This document shows positions 35,711-43,666 of a stretch of DNA of 63,392 bases, piece by piece. The DNA comes from Rhizobium croatiense. GTDB taxonomy: Bacteria > Pseudomonadota > Alphaproteobacteria > Rhizobiales > Rhizobiaceae. Where the stretch lies: NCBI RefSeq assembly GCF_019793465.1, contig NZ_JAILYJ010000024.1, forward strand, positions 1 to 63,392. The letters are read 5' to 3'. Position 1 is the first letter of the stretch; each line of letters begins with the position of its first letter. The position numbers were made by a program, and so were the translations under genes. The notes under the pieces were generated by a model. It had not been told where the DNA came from. It made no database searches and saw only the letters and a list, made by a program, of their open reading frames with translations.

Positions 35711-36404
35711 ACGCCCTCACGAGAAACTCAGCACACTCACCCGCTTTCACGCGCATCAATTCAAGAAACCATTGAGGCCTGCCCACCCCCGGTACCGGCA
35801 GCTCTTCCGATGGCATCACACTGACCCGCCATCTGGTTGTTGACGCCGTCGGCTGGCCAAAATCATTCGCCTCGGTCTGCCGTCGCCATCGCCGGACGGC
35901 AAGAGCCATCGTCCCGGTTCGCTCGGCGGCTAGCTGCAATCGGCGGGAACTGACCATCGGCAGGCGGACAAGTTCGCCGACGACCGCTCCGAGACCGCCG
36001 AACGACAGTCCCTCCTCCATATTGGCCAGAACATCCTCTTCCCTGTCGGACTCGACAAAAATCACCCGGTCGGGATGGAGGCCCACCTGGGCAAGCGCCG
36101 GAAAGAATAGATCCGGTCGGGTCAAACACCAAACGACGGGGCCTTTGGTTCGCGCGGCAATGCCGGCCACACAGAGTGCCGCCGCCGCGCCATCAACAGT
36201 ACCGGAACCGCCGCCCGCGAACTCATGCAGCGCTCCATGGGCGAGACCACCGCCCGGCAGGACCGCATCGATCTCCGACAGACCGAAGGGCAGACAGCCG
36301 GCACGTCTGGCCTGCGCACCCTCCATTGATGCGATGCGCTCGCGCAGATTGGCGATCACATCGGAAACCTCCTCAGGGGCCCTCGTGGCACGGGCAGCAT
36401 TCAT
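35628..36404 (-). CDS. imuA: ImuA, RecA-like mutasome protein
   Basis: A 258-aa protein of the ImuA/SulA-like group, distantly related to RecA, that opens the SOS mutagenesis cassette. Conserved pieces include CLPFGLSEIDAVLPGGGLAH, GALHEFAGGG and VVWCLTRPDLFFPALAQVGL. The start at 36404 lies 62 bp from a LexA box. It forms one transcript with imuB and dnaE2. In related bacteria it interacts with RecA or ImuB and is needed for damage-induced mutation. Confidence 0.94.
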   Translation of the reverse strand: MNAARATRAPEEVSDVIANLRERIASMEGAQARRAGCLPFGLSEIDAVLPGGGLAHGALHEFAGGGSGTVDGAAAALCVAGIAARTKGPVVWCLTRPDLFFPALAQVGLHPDRVIFVESDREEDVLANMEEGLSFGGLGAVVGELVRLPMVSSRRLQLAAERTGTMALAVRRWRRQTEANDFGQPTASTTRWRVSVMPSEELPVPGVGRPQWFLELMRVKAGECAEFLVRACDDKGRLDLSSGSADGSYSAGGSLHFA

Positions 36405-36465
36405 CGTTCACGGCTCCCTTCAAGGTCGCGTTGGCGGGATCGACATCATGTCGGGCGGGCGATAT

Positions 36466-36480
36466 GTTCACTATCTGTTC
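36466..36480 (-). promoter_or_regulatory. LexA box of the imuA-imuB-dnaE2 operon
   Basis: GTTC-ACTATCT-GTTC is an exact match to the alphaproteobacterial LexA consensus GTTC-N7-GTTC. It lies 62-76 bp upstream of imuA and should repress the mutasome until DNA damage. The divergent DNA ligase gene starts about 200 bp away on the other side and could be affected too. Confidence 0.85.
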
Positions 36481-36686
36481 TTGTGCCAGCAAAGAGTCAA
36501 GACACATTGAGCGTAGGAATATTCGCCTAGCATTAGCGATCTTGAAGATTGCGAACGGAATCAATCGCGTAAGGCCGAAAAGAATTTTTGGCGCAGTTTC
36601 CGGGCGTTTGGGCCCTGCCGGTGGATAGCGGGGAAAGAAGTCAGTTCGTCGCAATGTTCTTAAGCTTTTTGTGCTGCACTTCAGCC

Positions 36687-37754
36687 ATGACAAAGCCTCC
36701 CAGGTCAAACCCACCTAGAACAAAGCCGCTTCTTCGTGACGGCGAAGCTCCGATCCGCTCGAAGCCACGCAGGAAACGCAATCCGGCACAGCCACAGCTG
36801 CTTTTCGATCCCATGCCCGATCGGGTTGAGCCAGCGCTGGCTGAGCTGAAGGCACATCCGCCAAAAGGTGATCAGTGGAGCTGGGAGCTGAAATGGGACG
36901 GCTATCGCCTGGCGGTCCATATCGAGCCGCAAGGTGTGCGCATCCTTACACGTGGTGGCCATGATTGGACGCATCGCTTTCCTGATATAGCAGAGGCCGC
37001 TCGGGCGCTCGGGCCGGCGACGATGATCATCGATGGCGAGGCGGTGGTGCTTGACCAAGAAGGGCGACCGGATTTTGAGCTGCTGCAGCAATCGCTCGGC
37101 GCTTCTGGAAAGGCCGCTGGCAACCGCGCCTCGGACGCCATTCTCTACGCCTTCGATCTAATTTATCTCGACGGCCATGATCTGCGCGGGATCGAATACC
37201 GCTCGCGCCGGCATCTTCTTGAGGATACGCTCACCGAGAAAGATGGCGCCATCCGTCTTTCGGAGACGTTCGACGCGGATCCCGCTGTCCTGCTTGAGAA
37301 CGTTTGCCGCCTTGGTCTCGAAGGCATCGTCGGCAAGAACCTCGATCAGCCCTATCGCTCCGGCCGCACCGGCGACTGGGTGAAGGTCAAATGCGTTGAG
37401 AGCGAAGCCTTCATGATCGTCGGCTATGAGCCATCCACGGCGTCGCTTGGCGGCTTCGGGTCTCTCGTGCTTGCCGCCTACCGCGACCATGATCTTGTTC
37501 ATGTTGGGAGCGTCGGCACGGGCTTCAAGCAAGCCGAGATGGATAGGCTGCGCAAGACGCTCGACAATCTGCGCTGGAAGCAAAAGCAGCCACCTGTGTC
37601 CTTCGCCGGGAAAGCTGACATCGTCTGGGTCGCGCCGACCTTGATCGCCGAGATCGAGTTTCGGGCCTGGACCGGAGACGGCAAACTGCGGCATCCATCC
37701 TACAAGGGCTTGCGGGAACGTCAGGACAATGCCGACGTCTTCACGCTCGACTAG
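36687..37754 (+). CDS. ATP-dependent DNA ligase, LigD ligase-domain type
   Basis: A 355-aa free-standing ligase related to the ligase domain of LigD, used in non-homologous end joining or gap repair. The nucleotidyl-accepting Lys69 is in ELKWDGYR; further motifs are IIDGEAVVLD, EGIVGKNLD and WVKVKC, then the OB-fold. The N-terminus is basic (residues 1-35) and there is no polymerase or nuclease domain and no Ku gene nearby. I chose the ATG at 36687; no clear ribosome site is seen, and an upstream in-frame ATG at 36588 gives an unlikely extension. It is divergent from imuA. Confidence 0.92.
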   Translation: MTKPPRSNPPRTKPLLRDGEAPIRSKPRRKRNPAQPQLLFDPMPDRVEPALAELKAHPPKGDQWSWELKWDGYRLAVHIEPQGVRILTRGGHDWTHRFPDIAEAARALGPATMIIDGEAVVLDQEGRPDFELLQQSLGASGKAAGNRASDAILYAFDLIYLDGHDLRGIEYRSRRHLLEDTLTEKDGAIRLSETFDADPAVLLENVCRLGLEGIVGKNLDQPYRSGRTGDWVKVKCVESEAFMIVGYEPSTASLGGFGSLVLAAYRDHDLVHVGSVGTGFKQAEMDRLRKTLDNLRWKQKQPPVSFAGKADIVWVAPTLIAEIEFRAWTGDGKLRHPSYKGLRERQDNADVFTLD

Positions 37755-37814
37755 CGAAATCGGTATCGTCCGTTAGATTGTCTTCCACGACCTTGCGAAC
37801 GTGGATGGCGTTGG

Positions 37815-38588
37815 ATGTGCAATCTCTACCGGATGGAAGACAAGGACTGGGTCGCGAAGTGGGCCCAGGATGCCGAAAGCCTGATCAATCTGATGCCGGC
37901 CTATCAGATGAACCCCGACCAGATGGGGCCGGTCGTCCGCAACACGGCTGACGGAAGAAAGCAGCTCGTGCATGCGCGCTGGGGCCTGCCATCGCCGATT
38001 TTCGTGCAAAAGAAGGCTGCGGAAGCTCGGGCGGAGAAACTGAGAGCCAAGGGTCAGGCAGTCGAAATGGACGAGCTCATCCGCATGGAACCGGACCGGG
38101 GCGTGACCAATGTCCGCAAGCTTAACCTTCCCCACTGGACACGATGGTTTGGCATCGAGCATCGATGCCTGGTCCCGGTCACAAGCTTTGCCGAACCGGA
38201 TCCGGCAAGCCAGGAAACCGGCGGCAAGGTACCCAATACCTGGTTTGCCCGCGATGAGGCGAAATCGCTGATGTTCTTTGCGGGCATTCATGTGCCGCAG
38301 TGGAAAAGCGTGCGGAAGGTCAGGGACGGCCTGACCACTGACGACCTCTATGGGTTTCTCACCACGGATCCCAACGATCTCGTCAAGCCCATCCACGAGA
38401 AGGCCATGCCGGTACTGTTGCTGACAAAGGAAGAAACCGACATCTGGATGCGGGCGCCTTGGGACGAGGCAAAGCACCTCGCTCGACCACTACAGAATGA
38501 TGCGCTCATCATTTCTTCACGCGAACCATACGGATCTACGATCGTGTCGAAATCCGGAGAGCCGGTGGAACAGGGTAGTCTGCTTTGA
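37815..38588 (+). CDS. SRAP-family protein (YedK/HMCES-like)
   Basis: A 257-aa SOS-response-associated protein that forms a covalent bond with abasic sites in single-stranded DNA. The catalytic Cys is residue 2 (MCNLYRM), with the other family residues in PVTSFAEPD (Glu) and PIHEKAMPV (His). The family needs removal of Met1 so that Cys2 is free. It follows the ligase by 60 bp on the same strand, consistent with a repair block. A hairpin just downstream can serve as its terminator. Confidence 0.95.
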   Translation: MCNLYRMEDKDWVAKWAQDAESLINLMPAYQMNPDQMGPVVRNTADGRKQLVHARWGLPSPIFVQKKAAEARAEKLRAKGQAVEMDELIRMEPDRGVTNVRKLNLPHWTRWFGIEHRCLVPVTSFAEPDPASQETGGKVPNTWFARDEAKSLMFFAGIHVPQWKSVRKVRDGLTTDDLYGFLTTDPNDLVKPIHEKAMPVLLLTKEETDIWMRAPWDEAKHLARPLQNDALIISSREPYGSTIVSKSGEPVEQGSLL

Positions 38589-38616
38589 CGCCTGATCTCA
38601 GACCACGAATCTGTCG

Positions 38617-38777
38617 TAAAACGAAAAAGCCTGCAGCGGGAGGAGGTGCGGCAGGCTTTTCGAAAGAATTGAACAACGGCTGGGAGGAGGAGTGCCGCTG
38701 TTCCGTCAGACGTCCCTTGGGAGGAGGGGTGGGTCGCCTGAAACACGAAGCCCTGCGGGAGGAGGTGCATTGCTTCG
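38617..38777 (-). ncRNA. Cuckoo-type small RNA with four CCUCCUCCC hairpins
   Basis: The minus strand carries four consecutive hairpins, each with CCTCCTCCC in its loop. Their stems are at 38747-38776 (GAAGC/GCTTC), 38706-38740 (TCAGGCG-CCC/GGG-CGTCTGA, one mismatch), 38671-38703 (GAACAGCGGC/GCCGTTGTTC) and 38625-38660 (AAAAGCCTGC/GCAGGCTTTT). The last hairpin is followed by TTTTTCGTTTT and works as a Rho-independent terminator. Multi-hairpin RNAs with anti-Shine-Dalgarno CCUCCUCCC loops are the mark of the alphaproteobacterial 'cuckoo'/alpha-r14 family, which are stress-induced and Hfq-bound. The exact 5' end is not visible. Confidence 0.8.
38625..38660 (-). terminator. Rho-independent terminator, usable on both strands
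   Basis: A 10-bp stem (AAAAGCCTGC on the plus strand, GCAGGCTTTT after the loop) ends the small RNA on the minus strand, with a T-rich tail at 38619-38629. On the plus strand TTTT follows the stem, so it can also stop transcripts leaving the SRAP gene. Confidence 0.75.
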
Positions 38778-38824
38778 ATGCCCTGAGGATACCAGAGGCT
38801 TCTTTGATCGCCAGCATTCAGATC

Positions 38825-38853
38825 GCAATGCAGCCATGCGTATGCTGCATTGC
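38825..38853. repeat. Perfect 10-bp inverted repeat upstream of the small RNA
   Basis: GCAATGCAGC and GCTGCATTGC flank a 9-bp spacer. It lies about 50 bp upstream of the apparent 5' end of the small RNA and 30 bp past the stop of the 107-aa gene. No T-tract follows, so an operator for the small RNA is more likely than a terminator. Confidence 0.5.
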
Positions 38854-38883
38854 AACATAAATCTTTTGCTTATTTTTCGGCCA

Positions 38884-39207
38884 CTATGATGAAGGCACAG
38901 CTTTCTGCGTACTCGGCTCAAAGCCGAGAACGAACTCGATCACCTTGGTGGATGACATTTCGCACGGCTTCAGCAGCGAGCCTGATGCAGCCAATCGATA
39001 GAAGTTGAAGCTGATGATATCTGTTCCGCCAAGCTCCTCGCCATAGAGCCAAGTCCGCTTTCCGTCCTCCGACCGCTTGACGGTCACGCCCCATGCTCGA
39101 CCACCGAAATTCCCGTGAATATAGCCGTCAGATAGTCTGGCAAGCGCGGCTTCAAATGAGGCAGAAACAGCAGACGCTTCTTTGCTGGAGGTCAGGGCGC
39201 CAGGCAT
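38884..39207 (-). CDS. Hypothetical protein, 107 aa
   Basis: A soluble 107-aa protein with no recognised family (AALARLSDGYIHGNFGGRAW, GVTVKRSEDGKRTWLYGEEL). It has no membrane helix or signal peptide. Its start overlaps the end of the small zinc-ribbon gene by 16 bp, so the two are probably co-translated. Function unknown. Confidence 0.6.
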   Translation of the reverse strand: MPGALTSSKEASAVSASFEAALARLSDGYIHGNFGGRAWGVTVKRSEDGKRTWLYGEELGGTDIISFNFYRLAASGSLLKPCEMSSTKVIEFVLGFEPSTQKAVPSS

Positions 39208-39368
39208 TCGTCACAAATCCCACAGCCATCGTCATCCATGCTCGATGCCGGGCGCAACTTTCGACAGCAGGGACAGATTGCTGCGTCCGGAGTGCAGGTG
39301 TCTTCCCGTTCCGGCGGAAGAATTTCGATGCACACCTTCGACACCATATCGGCCGCGCTTTGATCCAT
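39192..39368 (-). CDS. Small zinc-ribbon protein, 58 aa
   Basis: From the ATG at 39368 (GGAG upstream) the protein has 58 aa ending in CPCCRKLRPASSMDDDGCGI, CDECLAP: paired cysteines that should bind one zinc ion. The N-terminal third (MDQSAADMVSKVCIEILPPE) is helical. It overlaps the 107-aa gene downstream. The frame is open further upstream to 39602, but that extension lies antisense to the divergent gene and is unlikely. Confidence 0.55.
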   Translation of the reverse strand: MDQSAADMVSKVCIEILPPEREDTCTPDAAICPCCRKLRPASSMDDDGCGICDECLAP

Positions 39369-39516
39369 GGCGATGCTCCAATTCAGGCCCATACCAGAGA
39401 TAGTGAGCATCGACGCCTGCACAAGCCGGCAGGTTGCTGCCAGGAGCGTGCCGATCCCAGCCATATCGTCGAGCGACCTTCTTGACGATCTCCTTGCGAC
39501 CTTGTTCATTCCTGTC

Positions 39517-40176
39517 ATGTTCAAGCCCGCAAACGCCGTGCAGATCAAAGTTTCCATCGACGAGATCCAGCCGCAAGTCTGGCGTCGGTTAGTCCTGCCC
39601 ATCGACTGGAATCTTCAGCACCTGCATCTCGGAATTCAGGCTGCCTTCAACTGGTGGAACTATCATCTCTACGAGTTTCGGATTGGTGGTCTACGCTATG
39701 GTGATATCGAGGTCCTCACAGAGGACGCGACCGACGACGATCCTCGCGTCTTCGATCAGACAGAGGTTCGCTTGCTGGACTTTGAAGAAGGTTCTGTCTT
39801 CAGCTATAACTATGATTTCGGGGATGGCTGGCGGCACACCGTTGCGGTCGAGGAATTCCTGACACTCGCGCCTTCGCCAAAACAGGGAAGCTGCATTGCT
39901 GGCGAAAGGGCGCGGCCACCCGAAGATGTTGGCGGCGTTTCCGGCTATGAGCGCTTCCTGGAGATCATCGCCGACAAGGAAGATCCGGAATATACTGAAA
40001 CTATCCGGTGGTGCGGCGGCTACTTCGATCCGGAATGGCTCGATCTTGCGGTGGTGGACAAGGATCTCCGCAACGCTTTGCGCTCGTCAAACGGCGCCTG
40101 TACCAACCAAAACCCAAACCCATGTCCACGAAATGAATTGGATGAGGTTCAAGATAGACGCCTTGAAGGGATATGA
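39517..40176 (+). CDS. pRiA4b ORF-3-like protein
   Basis: A 219-aa protein of the plasmid pRiA4b ORF-3 family, seen in the opening KVSIDEIQPQVWRRLVLPID, then LHLGIQAAFNWWNYHLYEFR and the late YDFGDGWRHTVAVEEF. I start it at the ATG at 39517 because the family fold begins there; the frame is open back to 39367. The family is widespread on plasmids and mobile DNA but its role is not known. Its C-terminal 20 residues past RNALRSSNGA look non-homologous, so the end may be altered. Confidence 0.85.
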   Translation: MFKPANAVQIKVSIDEIQPQVWRRLVLPIDWNLQHLHLGIQAAFNWWNYHLYEFRIGGLRYGDIEVLTEDATDDDPRVFDQTEVRLLDFEEGSVFSYNYDFGDGWRHTVAVEEFLTLAPSPKQGSCIAGERARPPEDVGGVSGYERFLEIIADKEDPEYTETIRWCGGYFDPEWLDLAVVDKDLRNALRSSNGACTNQNPNPCPRNELDEVQDRRLEGI

Positions 40177-40365
40177 ACCAACGACCCGCCAGAATTTCGG
40201 ATGCAAGGCGGTAAATAAATCAGCCAGATCAAGCATCTGGTCTGCTATGGGCTGTCCGGAAGGGGACCGCAACCTGTCAGGCCGTTTGTTGGAGTGCAGC
40301 GGGTAAAGCAAACGTTCCGCGTTGAGAGCGGCTCGCTCACGCTCCTCAGGGGCCATTTGCGACAA
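40087..40365 (-). CDS. Doubtful small protein, 92 aa
   Basis: A minus-strand frame overlapping the end of the pRiA4b-type gene. The first 60 residues read plausibly (MSQMAPEERERAALNAERLL, SPSGQPIADQMLDLADLFTA) and begin outside the overlap. No family recognised. It may be a real small gene or a remnant. Confidence 0.35.
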   Translation of the reverse strand: MSQMAPEERERAALNAERLLYPLHSNKRPDRLRSPSGQPIADQMLDLADLFTALHPKFWRVVGSYPFKASILNLIQFISWTWVWVLVGTGAV

Positions 40366-40524
40366 CCCTCGATGCTGCGCTAGAGCTTCGCCGAAGCGAC
40401 CATTCGCATACTTGCTCGCTTTATGATCTTCAGTCGGGCATCAGGAAATAGAATTCCTAGGTGCAAACGGACAACCGGCGCGATAGGTAATGAAGAACAA
40501 GACCGTTTATGAGTTCCTGGCCCC

Positions 40525-43500
40525 ATGTCCGATATTTCCAATCTAATCCTGTCCCTGACACCCGAAGATGGCTCCACCATTGGCAACGGGGCGATGCTTG
40601 CGCTGCTGCGCGAGCACATGCCGGACCTTGCCGAAGACGACTACATCGCCGCGCGCGATGCGCTGATCGATGAGGGCGTGCTGGGGAGTGGCCAGGGACG
40701 TGGCGGGTCGATCTTCCGTGTCACGGATGAACCGGACGATGATAAAGACGACCTAGACGAGGATGAGAGTGACGAGGACGACCAGTTCGAACTGATCCAC
40801 ACCGAAGAGGCCGCCTCGCGTCAGCGAAGGGCCAAGGCCGGGAAGAAGGTCGCGCGCAGGGCGGACGGGCTCGTGGAGGTGCTGTCCTACCGCCACGGCG
40901 AGACGCGGGTGAACAACCCCGAGGTCGGGATGGTCCATGCCGGTACAGATCCAGATGGCGACAAGACGGTCTGGGCCTATGACCCGCATCTCGACCCGGT
41001 GCTGAATTTTGACTCTGCGCGCGCGGGAATCGAGAAGCTGATCGACGACGCGCTGGCCAGCGAAGATCCCGAGCGGATGGAGGACGCGCTGCGGGAACTG
41101 AAGCGGCTGCAGGCGCCCTATTTGAACTGGACTGGCAAGGCAGAGCGATTGAGCTTCGAGGTCGATACCGTCTCGCTCCATGTCCATGAACGGGTGGACC
41201 CGGCGACGATCCTCGCCAATGCGGCGAAGCGGCTGAAGGGCAAGGATGCGCCGACCCAGTGGCGGCAGCCGGACCTGTTCGCCGCACCGTTCGAGAACCT
41301 GCCGCTGCGCCAAGCACTGGATTTCTATCACCATGAAAAGGGCTGGTCGAACCGGCTGGTGGCGGGCGACAGCCTTCTGGTCATGAACTCGCTTCTGGCC
41401 AAGGAGAGCATGCGCGGCAAGGTGCAGATGATCTACATCGATCCGCCCTATGGCATCAAATACGGATCAAACTTCCAGCCCTTCACGAACAAAAGAAAGC
41501 TGTCAGACTCGGATAAAGATGAGGACCTCAACCAAGAACCCGAGATGATCAAGGCCTTTCGGGACACGTGGGAACTCGGCATCCATTCATACCTCACCTA
41601 TTTGCGTGACCGCTTAATATTGGCAAGAGAGCTGCTGAACGATAGTGGAGCAGTCTTCGTGCAGATATCTGATGAGAATGTACATTTGGTCAGGGGAGTG
41701 CTTGACGAAATATTCGGCGTTACAAATTTTGTCTCGCAGATATCATTCTCGAAAACAGGATCTGTGACTGGCAGCCACCTCGGAAAGGTTTGCGACATCC
41801 TGTTGTTTTACGCGAAGAACAAAGATCGCCTGAAGTACCGAACTCTCTATGAAAAAAAGCCGGATATGGATGGCGACTATTCTGAAGACCCGCTGAAATC
41901 GGATGGCTTCAGAAGTACGACCACCTGCCCATACAATTTCATGGGAAAGAGCTGGCCGTGCGGCGCGAATGAACATTGGAAGGTGCCGATCGAAGGACTT
42001 GATCGCGCGGCTAAAGCTGGGCGGATAGTTCCGAAAACTACGTCGCTTCGTTTGAAGAAATTTGCGACTGATTTCGAATACAAGGTGTTTCACTCAGTTT
42101 GGCTTGGGTTTGGTGGCGCATCCAACATGCAATACGTCGTCGAAACCAACACCCGCATTGTAGAGCGCTGCATATTGATGACGACAGATCCAGGTGATCT
42201 AGTGTTAGATATTACCTGCGGCTCCGGAACTACGGCGTTTACAGCTGAAAAATGGGGGCGCCGCTGGATCACTTGCGATACCTCACGTATTGCCATCACG
42301 CTCGCAAAGCAGCGGCTGATGACTGCCAGCTTTGACTACTACATTCTAAAATACCCGCACGAAGGATTGAAGGGCGGATTTGATCATGAAACTGCAAAGC
42401 GCATTAGCCTGGGGTCGATTGGCAGCAATACGGATATCGACAAGATATTTGATGAAGACCATCCCAAAATCGCCGCGGCGCTGGCCGATCTGATCAGTGC
42501 GCTGGCCGCCACTCCACCAAAGCCACTCAAGCCCAGCCAAGGCGTGCGCAAGGGTGAGCCAGTAGACTTCGCCAAAGGTGACACCCTGCACGAATGGGAA
42601 GTGCCGTTAGACTGGCCCGACGCATGGCCCGATACAGCCCGTGCGCCCTTCGAAAGCTTCCACAAAGCCCGGCAGGCGATGCTGCGCCGCATGGACCAGA
42701 GCATAAGTGACCACGCCGAGCAGGAAACGCTTTACGACAAGCCGCGCATCGACAAATCCAAATTGCGCATCTGCGGGCCATTCTCAGTCGAGGCGGTGCC
42801 GGCGCCTACCGTCCTGTCGCTGGACGACAGCTTGCCCCCACAAGAGGCCGACGAAACCGTCGCCCGCTCCGGCGAGACGTCGCGCCAAGCGCTCTGGCGC
42901 GACGAACTGCTGAAGACCGGCGTGCGTGGCAAGGGCGGCGCCATGCTCCGCTTCGCCGAATTCGAGACGCTGCCGGGGCTGAAACACATACACGCCAGCG
43001 GATTGCTGGCCGAGACGGGCGAACGCGTCGTCGTCAGCTTCGGCCCCGAGCACGCGGCGCTGGAGCAGCGGCAGGTGGAACTGGCGCTGACCGAAGCCGA
43101 GACCCTGCGCCCGTCGCCGAAATTCATCCTATTCTGCGCCTTCACCTTTGACCCTGAGGCTGCGAAAGACATCGCCGAGGTGAACTGGCCGGGCGTAACG
43201 CTGCTCAAGGCGCAGATGAACACCGACCTTTTGACCGAAGACTTGAAGAAGGGCCGCAGTTCCAACCAGTCCTTCTGGCTGATGGGCCAGCCCGATGTGG
43301 ACCTGCGCAAGCGCAAGGACGGGCTGTGGGAGGTTCAGGTCAACGGTTTCGACTATTTCGATCCGCGCAAGGGCGATCTGGTCTCGGGCGGCACCAAGCA
43401 GATCGCCATGTGGTCGCTTGACGTGGATTACGACAACCGATCCTTGATGCCGCATCAGGTGTTCTTCCCGATAGCGGATGCGAAGGGCGGCTGGAACCGC

Positions 43501-43662
43501 CTGCGCAAAACCGTGAGGGCAGAGCTGGACGAAGACCTGCTGGAGCAGTTCCACGGCACCGTCTCGCTGCCCTTCGAAGCGGGCGAGAACCGACGCATCG
43601 CGGTCAAGATCGTGGACGACCGCGGGATCGAGTCGCTCAAGATCATGTCGCTGGAGGGATAA
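40525..43662 (+). CDS. Type III restriction-modification DNA methyltransferase (Mod)
   Basis: A 1045-aa site-specific adenine methyltransferase. The catalytic DPPY is at 306-309 and the AdoMet-binding DITCGSGTT at about 562-570; this order (IV before I) is the beta class typical of type III Mod proteins. The N-terminus adds a small winged-helix-like domain (1-65) and a very acidic linker (70-87). The C-terminal 300 residues form the part that works with Res. The next gene, Res, starts 4 bp after its stop. It protects the host and provides sequence recognition for the complex. Confidence 0.93.
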   Translation: MSDISNLILSLTPEDGSTIGNGAMLALLREHMPDLAEDDYIAARDALIDEGVLGSGQGRGGSIFRVTDEPDDDKDDLDEDESDEDDQFELIHTEEAASRQRRAKAGKKVARRADGLVEVLSYRHGETRVNNPEVGMVHAGTDPDGDKTVWAYDPHLDPVLNFDSARAGIEKLIDDALASEDPERMEDALRELKRLQAPYLNWTGKAERLSFEVDTVSLHVHERVDPATILANAAKRLKGKDAPTQWRQPDLFAAPFENLPLRQALDFYHHEKGWSNRLVAGDSLLVMNSLLAKESMRGKVQMIYIDPPYGIKYGSNFQPFTNKRKLSDSDKDEDLNQEPEMIKAFRDTWELGIHSYLTYLRDRLILARELLNDSGAVFVQISDENVHLVRGVLDEIFGVTNFVSQISFSKTGSVTGSHLGKVCDILLFYAKNKDRLKYRTLYEKKPDMDGDYSEDPLKSDGFRSTTTCPYNFMGKSWPCGANEHWKVPIEGLDRAAKAGRIVPKTTSLRLKKFATDFEYKVFHSVWLGFGGASNMQYVVETNTRIVERCILMTTDPGDLVLDITCGSGTTAFTAEKWGRRWITCDTSRIAITLAKQRLMTASFDYYILKYPHEGLKGGFDHETAKRISLGSIGSNTDIDKIFDEDHPKIAAALADLISALAATPPKPLKPSQGVRKGEPVDFAKGDTLHEWEVPLDWPDAWPDTARAPFESFHKARQAMLRRMDQSISDHAEQETLYDKPRIDKSKLRICGPFSVEAVPAPTVLSLDDSLPPQEADETVARSGETSRQALWRDELLKTGVRGKGGAMLRFAEFETLPGLKHIHASGLLAETGERVVVSFGPEHAALEQRQVELALTEAETLRPSPKFILFCAFTFDPEAAKDIAEVNWPGVTLLKAQMNTDLLTEDLKKGRSSNQSFWLMGQPDVDLRKRKDGLWEVQVNGFDYFDPRKGDLVSGGTKQIAMWSLDVDYDNRSLMPHQVFFPIADAKGGWNRLRKTVRAELDEDLLEQFHGTVSLPFEAGENRRIAVKIVDDRGIESLKIMSLEG

Positions 43663-43666
43663 GCCC

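Noticed and set aside
37760..37814. Possible second LexA box before the SRAP gene
   Set aside because: The sequence has GTTA and GAAC elements but no GTTC-N7-GTTC match.
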